From an uncultured Saprospiraceae bacterium (lineage in GTDB: Bacteria > Bacteroidota > Bacteroidia > Chitinophagales > Saprospiraceae), in contig CALLWB010000022.1 of assembly GCA_938016265.1 (NCBI GenBank), forward strand, positions 21,652 through 85,651: 64,000 nt of DNA, given 5' to 3'. Below are positions 8,464-17,308 of the stretch, piece by piece. The notes beneath the pieces are model-generated. The model saw only the letters and a program-made list of their open reading frames with translations, was not told the origin of the DNA and searched no databases. Position 1 is the first letter of the stretch, and each line of letters begins with the position of its first letter. The position numbers and the translations under genes were made by a program.

Positions 8464-9570
8464 TTATTTGAATTCGGAGACGTTTCTTCTAATAATACCT
8501 CCTCCTACTACATCATCTCCCTCATAAAAAACTGCAGACTGCCCCGGGGCAACTCCTTTTACGTTGGCATAAAATTCAACGCTAACCGTATCCCCATTAT
8601 TAGAAAGTTTGGCTAGTGTGCCTTGATCCTTGTACCGTATTTTAGTCAGGGAATCCATTCCATCAGGAATGGTATCGTATTTCATAGAATTGATCTTTCC
8701 AACGGTCATTCCATTACGCACTAGATCTTTGGAAGACCCCAGTACTACGGTGTTCGACTCCGGCAGGATTTCTGTTACGTACATTGGAGTTCCAAAAGCA
8801 AGACCCAGTCCTTTTCGCTGTCCAACGGTATAGAAAGGATATCCCTTGTGTTTTCCAAGGAGGGCACCATTCGAGTCGACAAAATCTCCATTTGCTACTC
8901 TTTCTTCCAATCCAGAAACATTTCTTTTTAGAAATCCTCTATAATCATTGTCAGGTACAAAACAAATTTCATAACTATCACCCTTTTTGGCAAGGTCGGT
9001 ATAGCCCCAGTCATGTGCCATTTGCCTAACCTCTGGCTTTGTGAGTTTCGCTAGGGGAAATTGACTTCGTTCAAGACAGTGCTGACTTAATCCCCACAGG
9101 ACGTAGGATTGATCTTTATTTTCATCCACCGCTTTTGTCACATATCGCCTGTTATTTAACTCGTTTATTTGAGCGTAATGTCCAGTCGCAATAAACTCAC
9201 ATCCAAGCGTGTCTGCTCGTTTTAGCAATGACTCCCACTTGATATGGGTATTACAAAGAACACAAGGGTTTGGAGTTCGGCCAGCTAAATACTCGTCGAC
9301 AAAGTTATCAATGACGTAATTGCCAAAATCTTCCCGGATGTCCACAATAAAATGGTGGAACCCTCGGTGCACTGCAACTGCTCTGGCGTCATTGATCGAA
9401 TCAAGACTACAACATCCTGTTTCTTTTTTATTGCCACCAGAATTAGCATAATCCCAAGTTTTCATAGTAATACCAATAACTTCATAACCTTGCTCATGCA
9501 AAAGTAGGGCAGTTACTGTACTATCAATTCCGCCACTCATGGCTACTAACACTTTACCGTGCTTACTCAT
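8464..9570 (-). CDS. mnmA: tRNA-specific 2-thiouridylase MnmA
   Basis: The protein has 368 residues, the usual family length. It catalyses the ATP-dependent 2-thiolation of uridine 34 in the anticodon of tRNA-Lys, -Glu and -Gln, using persulfide sulfur from the IscS relay, in the cytoplasm. The PP-loop ATP pyrophosphatase motif SGGIDST is at residues 12-18. The catalytic cysteines are Cys 103 (NPCVLCN) and Cys 203 (YEICFVPD), matching the pair in E. coli MnmA. ATGHYA and KDQSYVLWGL, typical of the family, lie between. The C-terminal beta-barrel covers roughly residues 285-368. It appears monocistronic and diverges from the TPR gene at 9971. Confidence 0.97.
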   Translation of the reverse strand: MSKHGKVLVAMSGGIDSTVTALLLHEQGYEVIGITMKTWDYANSGGNKKETGCCSLDSINDARAVAVHRGFHHFIVDIREDFGNYVIDNFVDEYLAGRTPNPCVLCNTHIKWESLLKRADTLGCEFIATGHYAQINELNNRRYVTKAVDENKDQSYVLWGLSQHCLERSQFPLAKLTKPEVRQMAHDWGYTDLAKKGDSYEICFVPDNDYRGFLKRNVSGLEERVANGDFVDSNGALLGKHKGYPFYTVGQRKGLGLAFGTPMYVTEILPESNTVVLGSSKDLVRNGMTVGKINSMKYDTIPDGMDSLTKIRYKDQGTLAKLSNNGDTVSVEFYANVKGVAPGQSAVFYEGDDVVGGGIIRRNVSEFK

Positions 9571-9970
9571 TTTTTGATTTTAATGATTTACCCAAATTAT
9601 CCCTGCAAGTTAAGTTCGCAGTATAATCTTAATAAAGCTAAAAAGAATTATTCAACAAAATTACAAAAAAACAGGGGGTAAAGTTCAAATGAATAGGGGA
9701 TGATTCAATTTTATTTGCCTAGTAAGTGTATACTCTCGAAACTAAAGCAGGATAAAGACGTTCAACAAAAGGTTCAGGGTGGGATTATTATTTAATATTA
9801 TTCCATAATGTTATAACATATAGTTAAATTTATCCGGCAGACAATGTATTGATTTTCAGTTTTTTCAAAAACTGTAAGAATCAAGACTGTCACATTCCAC
9901 TTTGATACTAATTCTGACTAACGCGTTTTGTTTTCTATTATTGTTTTTAAGTAAGTGACAAAATCTTATT
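9571..9970. other. Divergent intergenic region, no gene seen
   Basis: These 400 bases lie between mnmA and the TPR gene. TAATTTG on the minus strand (reverse complement at about 9594-9600) could be a relaxed -7 element for mnmA. A hairpin (cagttttt 9857-9864 with aaaaactg 9867-9874, plus gatt/aatc outside) lies about 100 bases before the TPR gene and could be a leader structure. Nothing else is visible. Confidence 0.35.
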
Positions 9971-11734
9971 ATGAAAAATACATCCTTGTTAGAAAAAATC
10001 AATTCAGGCAACTATTTATTGCTTCTCCTTGTAGTTTTTACCGGTTTTCAATCCATGGCTCAATCAAATGAAGCTCTTCTGGCTTATAATAAGGGACTGG
10101 ATCAATACAAAATGGAGAACTATGATTTTGCATTGCCGTACTTTAATGAAGCAGTGAGTCTGGCACCCAACTTTGAAGCCGCCTACCAGCTCATGGCAAT
10201 TTGCTATGATGAGAAAAACGACGTTCAAAACGCTATTCAAAGCTACGAGAAAGCGCTACGCATTTCGCCAAATCAAGAAAAAACATGGTACAACCTGGCT
10301 TTATTGTACATCTCGGACAAACGAGAAAAGAATGCGATTGATGCACTTGAAAAAGCCATTGAAGTAAATCCTGACTATGGTAAAGCGCATAATAAACTAG
10401 GTATCCTTTATTCTTCAATGGATGAATCGGATAAAGCTAAAAAGCATCTTGAAACTGCCAGTAAAAAAGGCGTCCAATCAAATTCTGAATATAGTCTTGC
10501 AATCGCATTCTACAAACAAGGAAAATTTGATGAAGCCCTCGAAAATGCGGAGATCGCAGTAGACCGTTCGCCAACTGCAAATGGGTACTACCTATTGGGC
10601 CTTTGCCAGCAAAAAAACATGGATTTGATTACTGAGGCAATTAGCTCCTACGAAAAAGCAATTGAGCTTAATGACAAATATTTGGATGCTTACTTAAACT
10701 TAGGCGTATTATGTTATAATGAAAACTATTTTGAAAAGGCCGCTAAAAACTTTGGTGTTGCCTCTAAATTGAAGCCCGAAAGTTCAGAAATATTTTACTA
10801 TCTGGGTAGATCACATTTGAGTCTTAAGAGTGGAGAACAAGCAGTAGAAGCTTTGCGAGAAGCAGTTGCGTTGGATTACAAAAATGGAGAAACACACTAT
10901 TTCCTTGCAAGAGCCTATCAGGTGTTAGGAGAATTAGACATGGTTTCTACCCACTATCAAAAGTCTAAAAGTTTAGGGTATTCCAGAGCAGAACAAGGCC
11001 AAAAAGCCATGCGTGTTAAGTTCTACAACCAAGGGATAACCGCTTATAAAGGAGGCCAATATGAAGAAGCAATTGAGTCTTTCCAAAAAGCAATAAAGGA
11101 AGATCCCAAAAATGCCCGATTTCACTTTAATCTAGGTCTTGCTTACGGAAAATCCAAGCAGACGGTAAATGCTACAGAATCTTTAGAACGTGCTATTTCT
11201 TTAGATAGCAAATATGGGAAAGCTCACCTGGCATTAGGAAACCTCAATTATAACGCTGGCAAACTTGATGTCGCTGCAGAAAATTATGAAAGCGCCATAC
11301 GAAATGGGATAAATGACTCAGAAATGCTGTACATTTTAGGGAATACTTATTTTTATATAGAAAATTATGACAAGGCGATAACCATGTACAAAAAGGCCAG
11401 TGAGAAAAAACCAAACGACTCCGATTATATCTACAACTTGGGAATGGCCTACATTAAATCTGGCAAGTTTAATACCGCAATTACGAAATTTGAAGAAACC
11501 ATTAATATTGATCCTAAATACGTTCAAGCATACTACAACATCGGCTTGTGTTACAAGGACTTAGAACAATACCAAAAAGGGTTAGAAGTAGGGGAGAAGC
11601 TACTAAAAGTAGATCCTGATTATGCCAAAGGCTATTTGCTCATGGCAGTCATCTATAACAAAATGCAAGATTCCTATAATGAAGGAAAATACTTGCGAAT
11701 TGCTAAAAAGATGGATCCGAGTTTGAAGATTTAA
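9971..11734 (+). CDS. Secreted tetratricopeptide-repeat protein
   Basis: The protein has 587 residues. An N-terminal hydrophobic segment (NYLLLLLVVFTGFQSMAQ) is a signal peptide cleaved near residue 36. The rest is almost entirely TPR units of 34 residues, roughly fifteen, with the canonical W/L-G-Y-A-F-A-P pattern (YNKGLDQYKMENYDFALPYF, AYYNIGLCYKDLEQYQKGLE). It has no catalytic domain. Such proteins form superhelical scaffolds; in Bacteroidota many are periplasmic or outer-membrane associated and support secretion or envelope assembly. The partner cannot be named from this context. Confidence 0.88.
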   Translation: MKNTSLLEKINSGNYLLLLLVVFTGFQSMAQSNEALLAYNKGLDQYKMENYDFALPYFNEAVSLAPNFEAAYQLMAICYDEKNDVQNAIQSYEKALRISPNQEKTWYNLALLYISDKREKNAIDALEKAIEVNPDYGKAHNKLGILYSSMDESDKAKKHLETASKKGVQSNSEYSLAIAFYKQGKFDEALENAEIAVDRSPTANGYYLLGLCQQKNMDLITEAISSYEKAIELNDKYLDAYLNLGVLCYNENYFEKAAKNFGVASKLKPESSEIFYYLGRSHLSLKSGEQAVEALREAVALDYKNGETHYFLARAYQVLGELDMVSTHYQKSKSLGYSRAEQGQKAMRVKFYNQGITAYKGGQYEEAIESFQKAIKEDPKNARFHFNLGLAYGKSKQTVNATESLERAISLDSKYGKAHLALGNLNYNAGKLDVAAENYESAIRNGINDSEMLYILGNTYFYIENYDKAITMYKKASEKKPNDSDYIYNLGMAYIKSGKFNTAITKFEETINIDPKYVQAYYNIGLCYKDLEQYQKGLEVGEKLLKVDPDYAKGYLLMAVIYNKMQDSYNEGKYLRIAKKMDPSLKI

Positions 11735-11928
11735 GCGGTAGAAAGAAATTGGTAGAGCGACTTAATTTTCGCGTTTTGTGCTAGTAAAACGAGGCACTAT
11801 TCACTTCGAGCGTTCAATCAAAAAATTCCAAAAACAGGAAGAAAAACAAATTCGTGCATTTTTTTGTTTAATACTATTCAAATCTAGCACATTTATTGTA
11901 ATTTGTGAATAGAATCAAACTTCTACTC

Positions 11929-12699
11929 ATGAATACATTTTGCAGAATACTTTTCTTTTTTATTGTTTCTTACCAATTTGGTTTTGCCCAGGCAGAATAC
12001 GGTATGGCCTCCTACTATGCTGATAAATATCAAGGAAGCAAAACAGCAAATGGCGAAAAATATGACCGTCGTCAAATGACCGCTGCTCACCGAACCCTGC
12101 CTTTCGATACAAAAATAAAAGTGACCAATCTTGATAATCAACGATCCGTTATCGTCCGAATCAATGACCGCGGGCCGTTTGTAAAAGGCAATATTGTGGA
12201 CTTGTCAAGAGTGGCTGCTGAAAAATTAGATATCATTCAGGTAGGCATTCAAAAAATAAAACTAGAAGTTGTTACCGAAGAGACAATACCTGCTCCCACA
12301 CCGATTGTGATCGAAGAAAAGCCAGCCCCATTGGTGATCAATGCTCCAACTACTATAAGCAAACCAGCCCCTAAGCCTGCCCTTGGAAAGGGAGTCACTA
12401 AACCGACACTAGGAAAAGGCTCCAATTTGTTTCAAATAAATGTCCAGGAAATCTCAAAAGCTGCTTACGGCGTTCAAATTGCATCGTACGCTCAATATGA
12501 AAACATTCTTAGACAAATTGCTGATTTGAAAGGCGATTGGAGTAGAAATGCAATGGTCTATGTTTCCAGAAACAATAATGCGCCTGTTTATAAATTGATT
12601 CTCGGCCCTTTTACAGAAAGAGCGACTGCAAATTCCTATCTCCAACAAGTGAAGAATCAAAAAATGGAAGGCTTTGTCGTGGATCTTAGTAAACTTTAG
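11929..12699 (+). CDS. rlpA: RlpA-like double-psi beta-barrel protein with C-terminal SPOR domain
   Basis: An in-frame GTG lies at 11905, but the ATG at 11929 gives a normal signal peptide (MNTFCRILFFFIVSYQFGFAQA), so I start there (256 residues). After the signal comes the DPBB domain (YGMASYYADKYQGSKTANGE, TAAHRTLPFDTKIKVTN, VIVRINDRGPF, IVDLSRVAAEKL), which in RlpA is a lytic transglycosylase acting on stem-peptide-free glycan. The catalytic Asp of NDRGPF is present. A Pro-rich linker follows, then a SPOR domain (AYGVQIASYAQYENILRQI, KLILGPFTERATA) that binds denuded septal peptidoglycan. The protein is periplasmic with no lipobox. A role in cell separation is inferred from the family. Confidence 0.88.
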   Translation: MNTFCRILFFFIVSYQFGFAQAEYGMASYYADKYQGSKTANGEKYDRRQMTAAHRTLPFDTKIKVTNLDNQRSVIVRINDRGPFVKGNIVDLSRVAAEKLDIIQVGIQKIKLEVVTEETIPAPTPIVIEEKPAPLVINAPTTISKPAPKPALGKGVTKPTLGKGSNLFQINVQEISKAAYGVQIASYAQYENILRQIADLKGDWSRNAMVYVSRNNNAPVYKLILGPFTERATANSYLQQVKNQKMEGFVVDLSKL

Positions 12700-12894
12700 G
12701 GTAGCAAGTAGTTCGTAGAAGATAAAGGGCCTCATGATTGCTTCGCAATGACTTTTTGTAGGGAGTAGGGGCATCCACTTGAATTATTTATAACCAAATG
12801 CACGAGGGACTCATTTTGCGTTATTGTATTTGATTTCTATCAGTATGGCTAGAGGCTTAGTTTACTTATGCACAGGTTTTGCCTTGGCATAACA

Positions 12895-12912
12895 GTTTTG
12901 CGCCAGCAAAAC
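12895..12912. terminator. Possible bidirectional terminator hairpin
   Basis: gttttgc (12895-12901) pairs with gcaaaac (12906-12912) around a four-base loop. It sits between the convergent rlpA-like and HTTM genes; T-rich sequence follows on the plus strand. Confidence 0.45.
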
Positions 12913-12920
12913 AAGTCGTT

Positions 12921-14321
12921 TTACTTTATCTCAACCGGTGGTCGTTTGTTTATCCATTTCGAAGAGAAGAAAGGATGTATTTTTGCTTTGCTGAGGTCTG
13001 TGTTTGGATCTACGATTGGAAAGTAGCCAGGTCTTCCCATAAATTTTACTTTGAAATCTGCTTTTACTTTTGGATTGGTGAGCCCTTTGCTAATTCCTTC
13101 TTTTTTTAGTCGTTGCGCAAGTTGCGGTATTAAATCCGGATAATAGATCAAATTGGTGTATTGCTTGGGACTGAGCATTTTGGCGACGGTTACTGGGTAT
13201 TCTTGTCCATTGTGGCCTTCTAGTTTGAACTGAATGTCCTTTATTTCTTTTAACATGATTTTCATCCTCCAGGCAAATCGTTGGCCTTCGCCTGTCCAGT
13301 CAACGTGACCTGGATAGAGTAGATGGCGAAACGGGAATAATAGATGAAATATCAGATATCCTCCAACTAGATATGGGATTATTTTTTTTGTTTTGGGAAT
13401 ACTGGTTTTTGCTGATGGTTGATCGGAATTGCTGATAGAGAAGAACTGGGATACAAAAGGCGGGGTTCTTTTAATAACCGTAGCTGGCTCTAGAAACAAA
13501 ACAATACTGGCAATCATCAACAACGGGAAAATACCAATCTCTCCAATATTATAGAACATCCAAAAATTAATCAGATTAAAGAGTATCAGTGCGATTGCAG
13601 ATGGGATCCTTGTTTTTTTCCACCAAAGACCAATTCCAACAAACAAATCCAACAATAGCCCGCCATAACAAAAGAATAATAAGATGGGAATACTTCCACT
13701 GAACGTCGCTCCGGAGGCCAGCGCTTTCTGCTCTAGAATATACTTAATCGGCTGATAGTCAAATAGCCAGTAGGGATTAATCTTATTAATACCAGAAATA
13801 ACCAGGACTATAACCAATTGCGCTTTTAATATAAATGGTTGCCATCGTGGGATGAATTGCAGGGCTGATCCGGCTTTACTTCCATTTTTTGCAGATTTAG
13901 CTTTCAAGGAAAAACAAGCATCAGCATTCATAAAAATCATCAAAAAACTAAGCAGCGAAATCAGATAATAGTGGTTATTGAAATACCCCTTATCCAACAA
14001 CCATAAATAAGTAAAGGAAACAAAAAACACGACCATCGCCTTCCTGTATTGCCAGCCAATCATCACCAAAATTGAAGCAATCAATAACACCCCCATCAAT
14101 CCATGCATCCCAAGAGCAGGCAGTGGTTCCAAAAAAGAAAACCAATAAAACTTAAAGTGAATGATTGGCTCAATCACCTCCTTCTCCACAAAACCAGAAG
14201 CAATAAACCAAACCGTTTGAATTGCCATCACAAGCCCAAATAACATACGAAACAGACCAAGATTGGCCGGATGTATTGGTGTAATCAAATATTCATTATA
14301 TTTTTTAAACAAGCGCTGCAT
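12921..14321 (-). CDS. HTTM / vitamin K-dependent gamma-carboxylase-like membrane protein
   Basis: The protein has 466 residues with about eight membrane helices in the first 370. The N-terminal pattern (ANLGLFRMLFGLVMAIQT) and LLDKGYFNNHYYLISLLSFL, with its Lys/Asn/His/Tyr cluster, are typical of the HTTM family, which is related to the membrane part of vitamin K-dependent gamma-carboxylases. The next segment (FILKAQLVIVLVISGINKI) also fits. The C-terminal 110 residues are soluble (FAWRMKIMLKEIKDIQFKLE..), as in other bacterial members. Carboxylase activity has rarely been shown for bacterial homologues, so the reaction is unknown. It is convergent with the rlpA-like gene and diverges from prfB. 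Confidence 0.82.
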   Translation of the reverse strand: MQRLFKKYNEYLITPIHPANLGLFRMLFGLVMAIQTVWFIASGFVEKEVIEPIIHFKFYWFSFLEPLPALGMHGLMGVLLIASILVMIGWQYRKAMVVFFVSFTYLWLLDKGYFNNHYYLISLLSFLMIFMNADACFSLKAKSAKNGSKAGSALQFIPRWQPFILKAQLVIVLVISGINKINPYWLFDYQPIKYILEQKALASGATFSGSIPILLFFCYGGLLLDLFVGIGLWWKKTRIPSAIALILFNLINFWMFYNIGEIGIFPLLMIASIVLFLEPATVIKRTPPFVSQFFSISNSDQPSAKTSIPKTKKIIPYLVGGYLIFHLLFPFRHLLYPGHVDWTGEGQRFAWRMKIMLKEIKDIQFKLEGHNGQEYPVTVAKMLSPKQYTNLIYYPDLIPQLAQRLKKEGISKGLTNPKVKADFKVKFMGRPGYFPIVDPNTDLSKAKIHPFFSSKWINKRPPVEIK

Positions 14322-14454
14322 GGTAACACATAGATAGTAGATTTAACCAATACCTCCAAATCTTTCAAGGGATGTTTTTTGCATTATTAAAAGGACGATT
14401 TATTCCTAAATAAAATCAGTATGATACTAAGAAAAAAACAGTACTTTTACACCT

Positions 14455-15547
14455 ATGACACCAGATCAAATTAGACAACTAAAGGACCGTGTAGGTATGC
14501 TAAAGAGGTATCTTTGACATCGAGAACCGGGAAATTCAAGTCAAAGAACTTGAACAAAAATCAATGGCACCTGACTTTTGGGATGATCCAAAGCAAGCAG
14601 AAGTTCTCCTAAAAAAACTGACTACCCACAAAAATTGGGTAGTAGACTATAATAAAGTGGATACCTGCTTGGAAGACTTAGTCGTATTGGACGAGTTCAA
14701 CCAAATGCAAGAAGCTACTGACGAAGAGGTCAGCAATCAACATAAACTGCTCTTGGAAAACATTGAAAACCTCGAACTGAAATCCACACTCAATAAACCA
14801 GAAGATGAATTGAGCTGCATCCTACAAATAAACAGTGGGGCAGGTGGCACAGAAGCAAACGACTGGACTGAAATGTTGATGAGGATGTACCTGATGTATA
14901 GCGAGTCGCAAGGCTACAAGGTAAAAGAACTATCAAGAGTGGATGGGGACGTTGCCGGATTGAAATCTGTCAGCATTGAAATAAACGGTGGAAAAGCATT
15001 TGGCTATCTCAAAGGCGAAAACGGTGTACACCGGTTGGTCAGAATTAGCCCATTCAATTCTCAGGGAAAACGCCAAACCACCTTCTCCAGTGTATACGTA
15101 TATCCTTTGGTAGATGACTCCATTGAGATCGACGTCAACCCTTCGGATTTAGATTGGGATACTTTCCGCGCGAGTGGAGCAGGAGGACAGCATGTCAACA
15201 AAACAGAATCTGCAGTACGTCTGCGTCATGCGCCTTCAGGATTGGTGGTAGAATGCCAGGAAGAACGTTCCCAACATTTGAACCGCGAAAAGGCCATCAA
15301 AATGCTAAAATCCAGACTCTATGAACTGGAAATAAATAAAAGGAATGCCAAAAAAGACGATATAGAAGCTTCTAAAGAAAAAATAGAATGGGGTTCGCAA
15401 ATTCGGAATTACGTCCTCCATCCTTACAAAATGGTCAAGGATGTACGATCCGGTTTTGAATCCAGCAACCCAAAGGCAGTCCTAGACGGCAAACTAGATG
15501 ATTTTATTAAAGCCTATTTATTAAGTCAAAAAAAAATTAGTCAATAG
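14455..15547 (+). CDS. prfB: Peptide chain release factor 2, with programmed +1 frameshift
   Basis: Translation starts at the ATG at 14455 and runs for 20 codons to an in-frame TGA at 14515-14517. A +1 shift at CTT-TGA-C joins it to the frame that ends at 15547, giving about 363 residues, the normal RF2 length. RF2 reads UGA and UAA stop codons in the ribosomal A site. The SPF tripeptide anticodon (residues about 198-200, RISPFNSQ) and the catalytic GGQ (about 243-245, SGAGGQHVNKTESAVRLRH) are present. The second-frame ATG at 14564 is not the true start, because the 16 codons before it continue the RF2 coiled-coil domain. glpD follows 18 bases later and is probably co-transcribed. Confidence 0.96.
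14504..14518 (+). promoter_or_regulatory. RF2 autoregulatory frameshift site
   Basis: The slippery codon CTT (14512-14514), stop TGA (14515-14517) and following C form the universal prfB shift context. The preceding gaggt acts as an internal Shine-Dalgarno-like stimulator at the usual distance. Low RF2 levels slow UGA decoding and favour the shift, so RF2 controls its own synthesis. Confidence 0.95.
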
Positions 15548-15565
15548 CAATTAGAATAAACACGA

Positions 15566-17236
15566 ATGACAAAAAATACATTTTCAGCGAATCACCGAGA
15601 AGAATTGATGGCTGAATTAGATAATGACCACTACGATTTGCTAATAATTGGTGGTGGAATAACTGGTGCAGGTATCGCACTTGACGCAGTTTCTCGAGGA
15701 CTAAAAGTTGCACTTGTAGAAAAAAAAGATTTTGCCTGGGGAACAAGCAGTCGATCTACAAAATTGATACACGGAGGGCTTCGATACTTGAAACAATTTG
15801 AAATCAATCTGGTAAGAGAAGTAGGCAGAGAACGCGCCATCGTCCATCGAAATGCGCGCCATGTTGTCATTCCTGAAAAGATGTTATTACCTATAATAGA
15901 AGGTGGTTCCCTAGGAAAAGCACTCAGTTCTATTGGTCTTTGGGTATATGATTTTCTAGCAGACGTCGAGAAAGAAGAACGCAGAAAAATGCTTACCAAA
16001 AAAGAAGTAATCAAAGCAGAACCACTAGTAAGAACGGATATACTCAAAGGAGGAGGTTTGTATTTTGAATATCGAACGGATGATGCCCGCTTAACTATTG
16101 AAGTCATGAAATCGGCCGTTAGCCGTGGAGCAAAGTGTGTCAATTATGCGGAAGTAATCGAATACTTGTATGAAGGTAAAAAGGTAAATGGCGTAAAAGT
16201 CAAGGACCATAATTCTGACAAGGAAATTACTATTCATGCAAAGAAAATAGTCAATGCCACAGGCCCTTGGGTTGATAATCTGAGGAAACTTGATACTGGC
16301 AAGGTAAAAGGAAAACGACTGCATTTGACCAAGGGCGTCCATATTGTAGTCCCTTACGAAAAACTTCCTATCAAACAGGCCGTTTATTTTGATGTCGATG
16401 AAGATGACCGGATGCAGTTTGCTGTGCCTCGTGGAGAAATAACCTATATCGGTACTACGGACACCAACTATACAGACAACACGAACAATCCGACATCGAT
16501 GAAGGACGATGTTGATTATATTTTGCGATCCACCAACGCCATGTTTCCAAACGCTAAATTGACGTCAAAGGATGTCGTTTCTTCCTGGGCTGGCCTTCGC
16601 CCCTTGATTCATGAGGACGGAAAAGACCCTTCGGAATTGTCCAGGAAAGATGAGATCTTTTATTCCAAATCTGGCTTAATCTCTATCGCTGGTGGCAAAC
16701 TGACCGGCTACAGAAAGATGGCAGAACGAATTGTCGATGTGGTCGTTGAACAACTGGGAGAGGAATTTGGCAAGCCATACAACGATCTACCTTATTGTCA
16801 AACAGAACAACTGCAGGTTTCTGGTGGTAAGTTTAAATCCGATAAATCTGTTGCTAAATACATTTCTAAGAAAGTCTCTGAAGCCAAAGAATTTGGACTT
16901 GGTAAAAAAGAAACCCTTTCCTTGATCAGAAAGTATGGCCGAAACACTGATGTTATCTTTGAAAAAGCCAATAGCCTTCTCACTCAAATACCAGACGCCG
17001 ACGAACGATTGTTGATGGCAGAGGTTTGGTATGGAATCAATCATGAGCTTTGCTGCAATCTAAATGACTTCCTTATCCGGAGAACAGGACGACTGTATTT
17101 CGAGAGACAAACGCTGGACAAAGTGTATCCGCAAGTGGCGGATGAAATGGCAAAATTGTTGGATTGGTCAGCCAAAAAGAAAAAAGTGGAACTCGCCACT
17201 TTCAAGAAGGAATATGAATCCGTTCTTGATTTTTAG
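15566..17236 (+). CDS. glpD: Aerobic glycerol-3-phosphate dehydrogenase (FAD-dependent)
   Basis: The protein has 556 residues, close to the Bacillus-type GlpD. It oxidises sn-glycerol 3-phosphate to dihydroxyacetone phosphate and passes electrons to quinone at the inner membrane face. The FAD-binding fold DLLIIGGGITGAGIALDAVS is at residues 24-43, followed by WGTSSRSTKLIHGGLRYL, a GlpD signature. FAVPRGEITYIGTTDT and SSWAGLRPLI are substrate and FAD contacts in the family. ISIAGGKLTGYRKMAE closes the FAD domain, and the C-terminal helical domain covers about residues 400-556. No glycerol kinase or facilitator gene is nearby, so the substrate may come from phospholipid turnover. A hairpin follows at 17246. 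Confidence 0.96.
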   Translation: MTKNTFSANHREELMAELDNDHYDLLIIGGGITGAGIALDAVSRGLKVALVEKKDFAWGTSSRSTKLIHGGLRYLKQFEINLVREVGRERAIVHRNARHVVIPEKMLLPIIEGGSLGKALSSIGLWVYDFLADVEKEERRKMLTKKEVIKAEPLVRTDILKGGGLYFEYRTDDARLTIEVMKSAVSRGAKCVNYAEVIEYLYEGKKVNGVKVKDHNSDKEITIHAKKIVNATGPWVDNLRKLDTGKVKGKRLHLTKGVHIVVPYEKLPIKQAVYFDVDEDDRMQFAVPRGEITYIGTTDTNYTDNTNNPTSMKDDVDYILRSTNAMFPNAKLTSKDVVSSWAGLRPLIHEDGKDPSELSRKDEIFYSKSGLISIAGGKLTGYRKMAERIVDVVVEQLGEEFGKPYNDLPYCQTEQLQVSGGKFKSDKSVAKYISKKVSEAKEFGLGKKETLSLIRKYGRNTDVIFEKANSLLTQIPDADERLLMAEVWYGINHELCCNLNDFLIRRTGRLYFERQTLDKVYPQVADEMAKLLDWSAKKKKVELATFKKEYESVLDF

Positions 17237-17245
17237 ATAAACAAT

Positions 17246-17271
17246 TTTCAAGTGCTACATAGCACTTGAAA
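17246..17271. terminator. Bidirectional terminator between glpD and acylase gene
   Basis: An 11-base stem (17246-17256 with 17261-17271; core ttcaagtgct) encloses a four-base loop between two convergent genes. T-richness is moderate on either side. Confidence 0.6.
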
Positions 17272-17308
17272 TCTATACTTGGTAAAATCTAGATAGTTAA
17301 TAGGTGTT

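Noticed and set aside
12730..12757. Small hairpin attgc-ttc-gcaat as a terminator of the rlpA-like gene
   Set aside because: The stem is short and only weakly followed by T; the better hairpin at 12895 was kept instead.
14564..15547. prfB as a truncated gene or pseudogene
   Set aside because: The in-frame TGA is the conserved frameshift site and the joined product has normal length and motifs.
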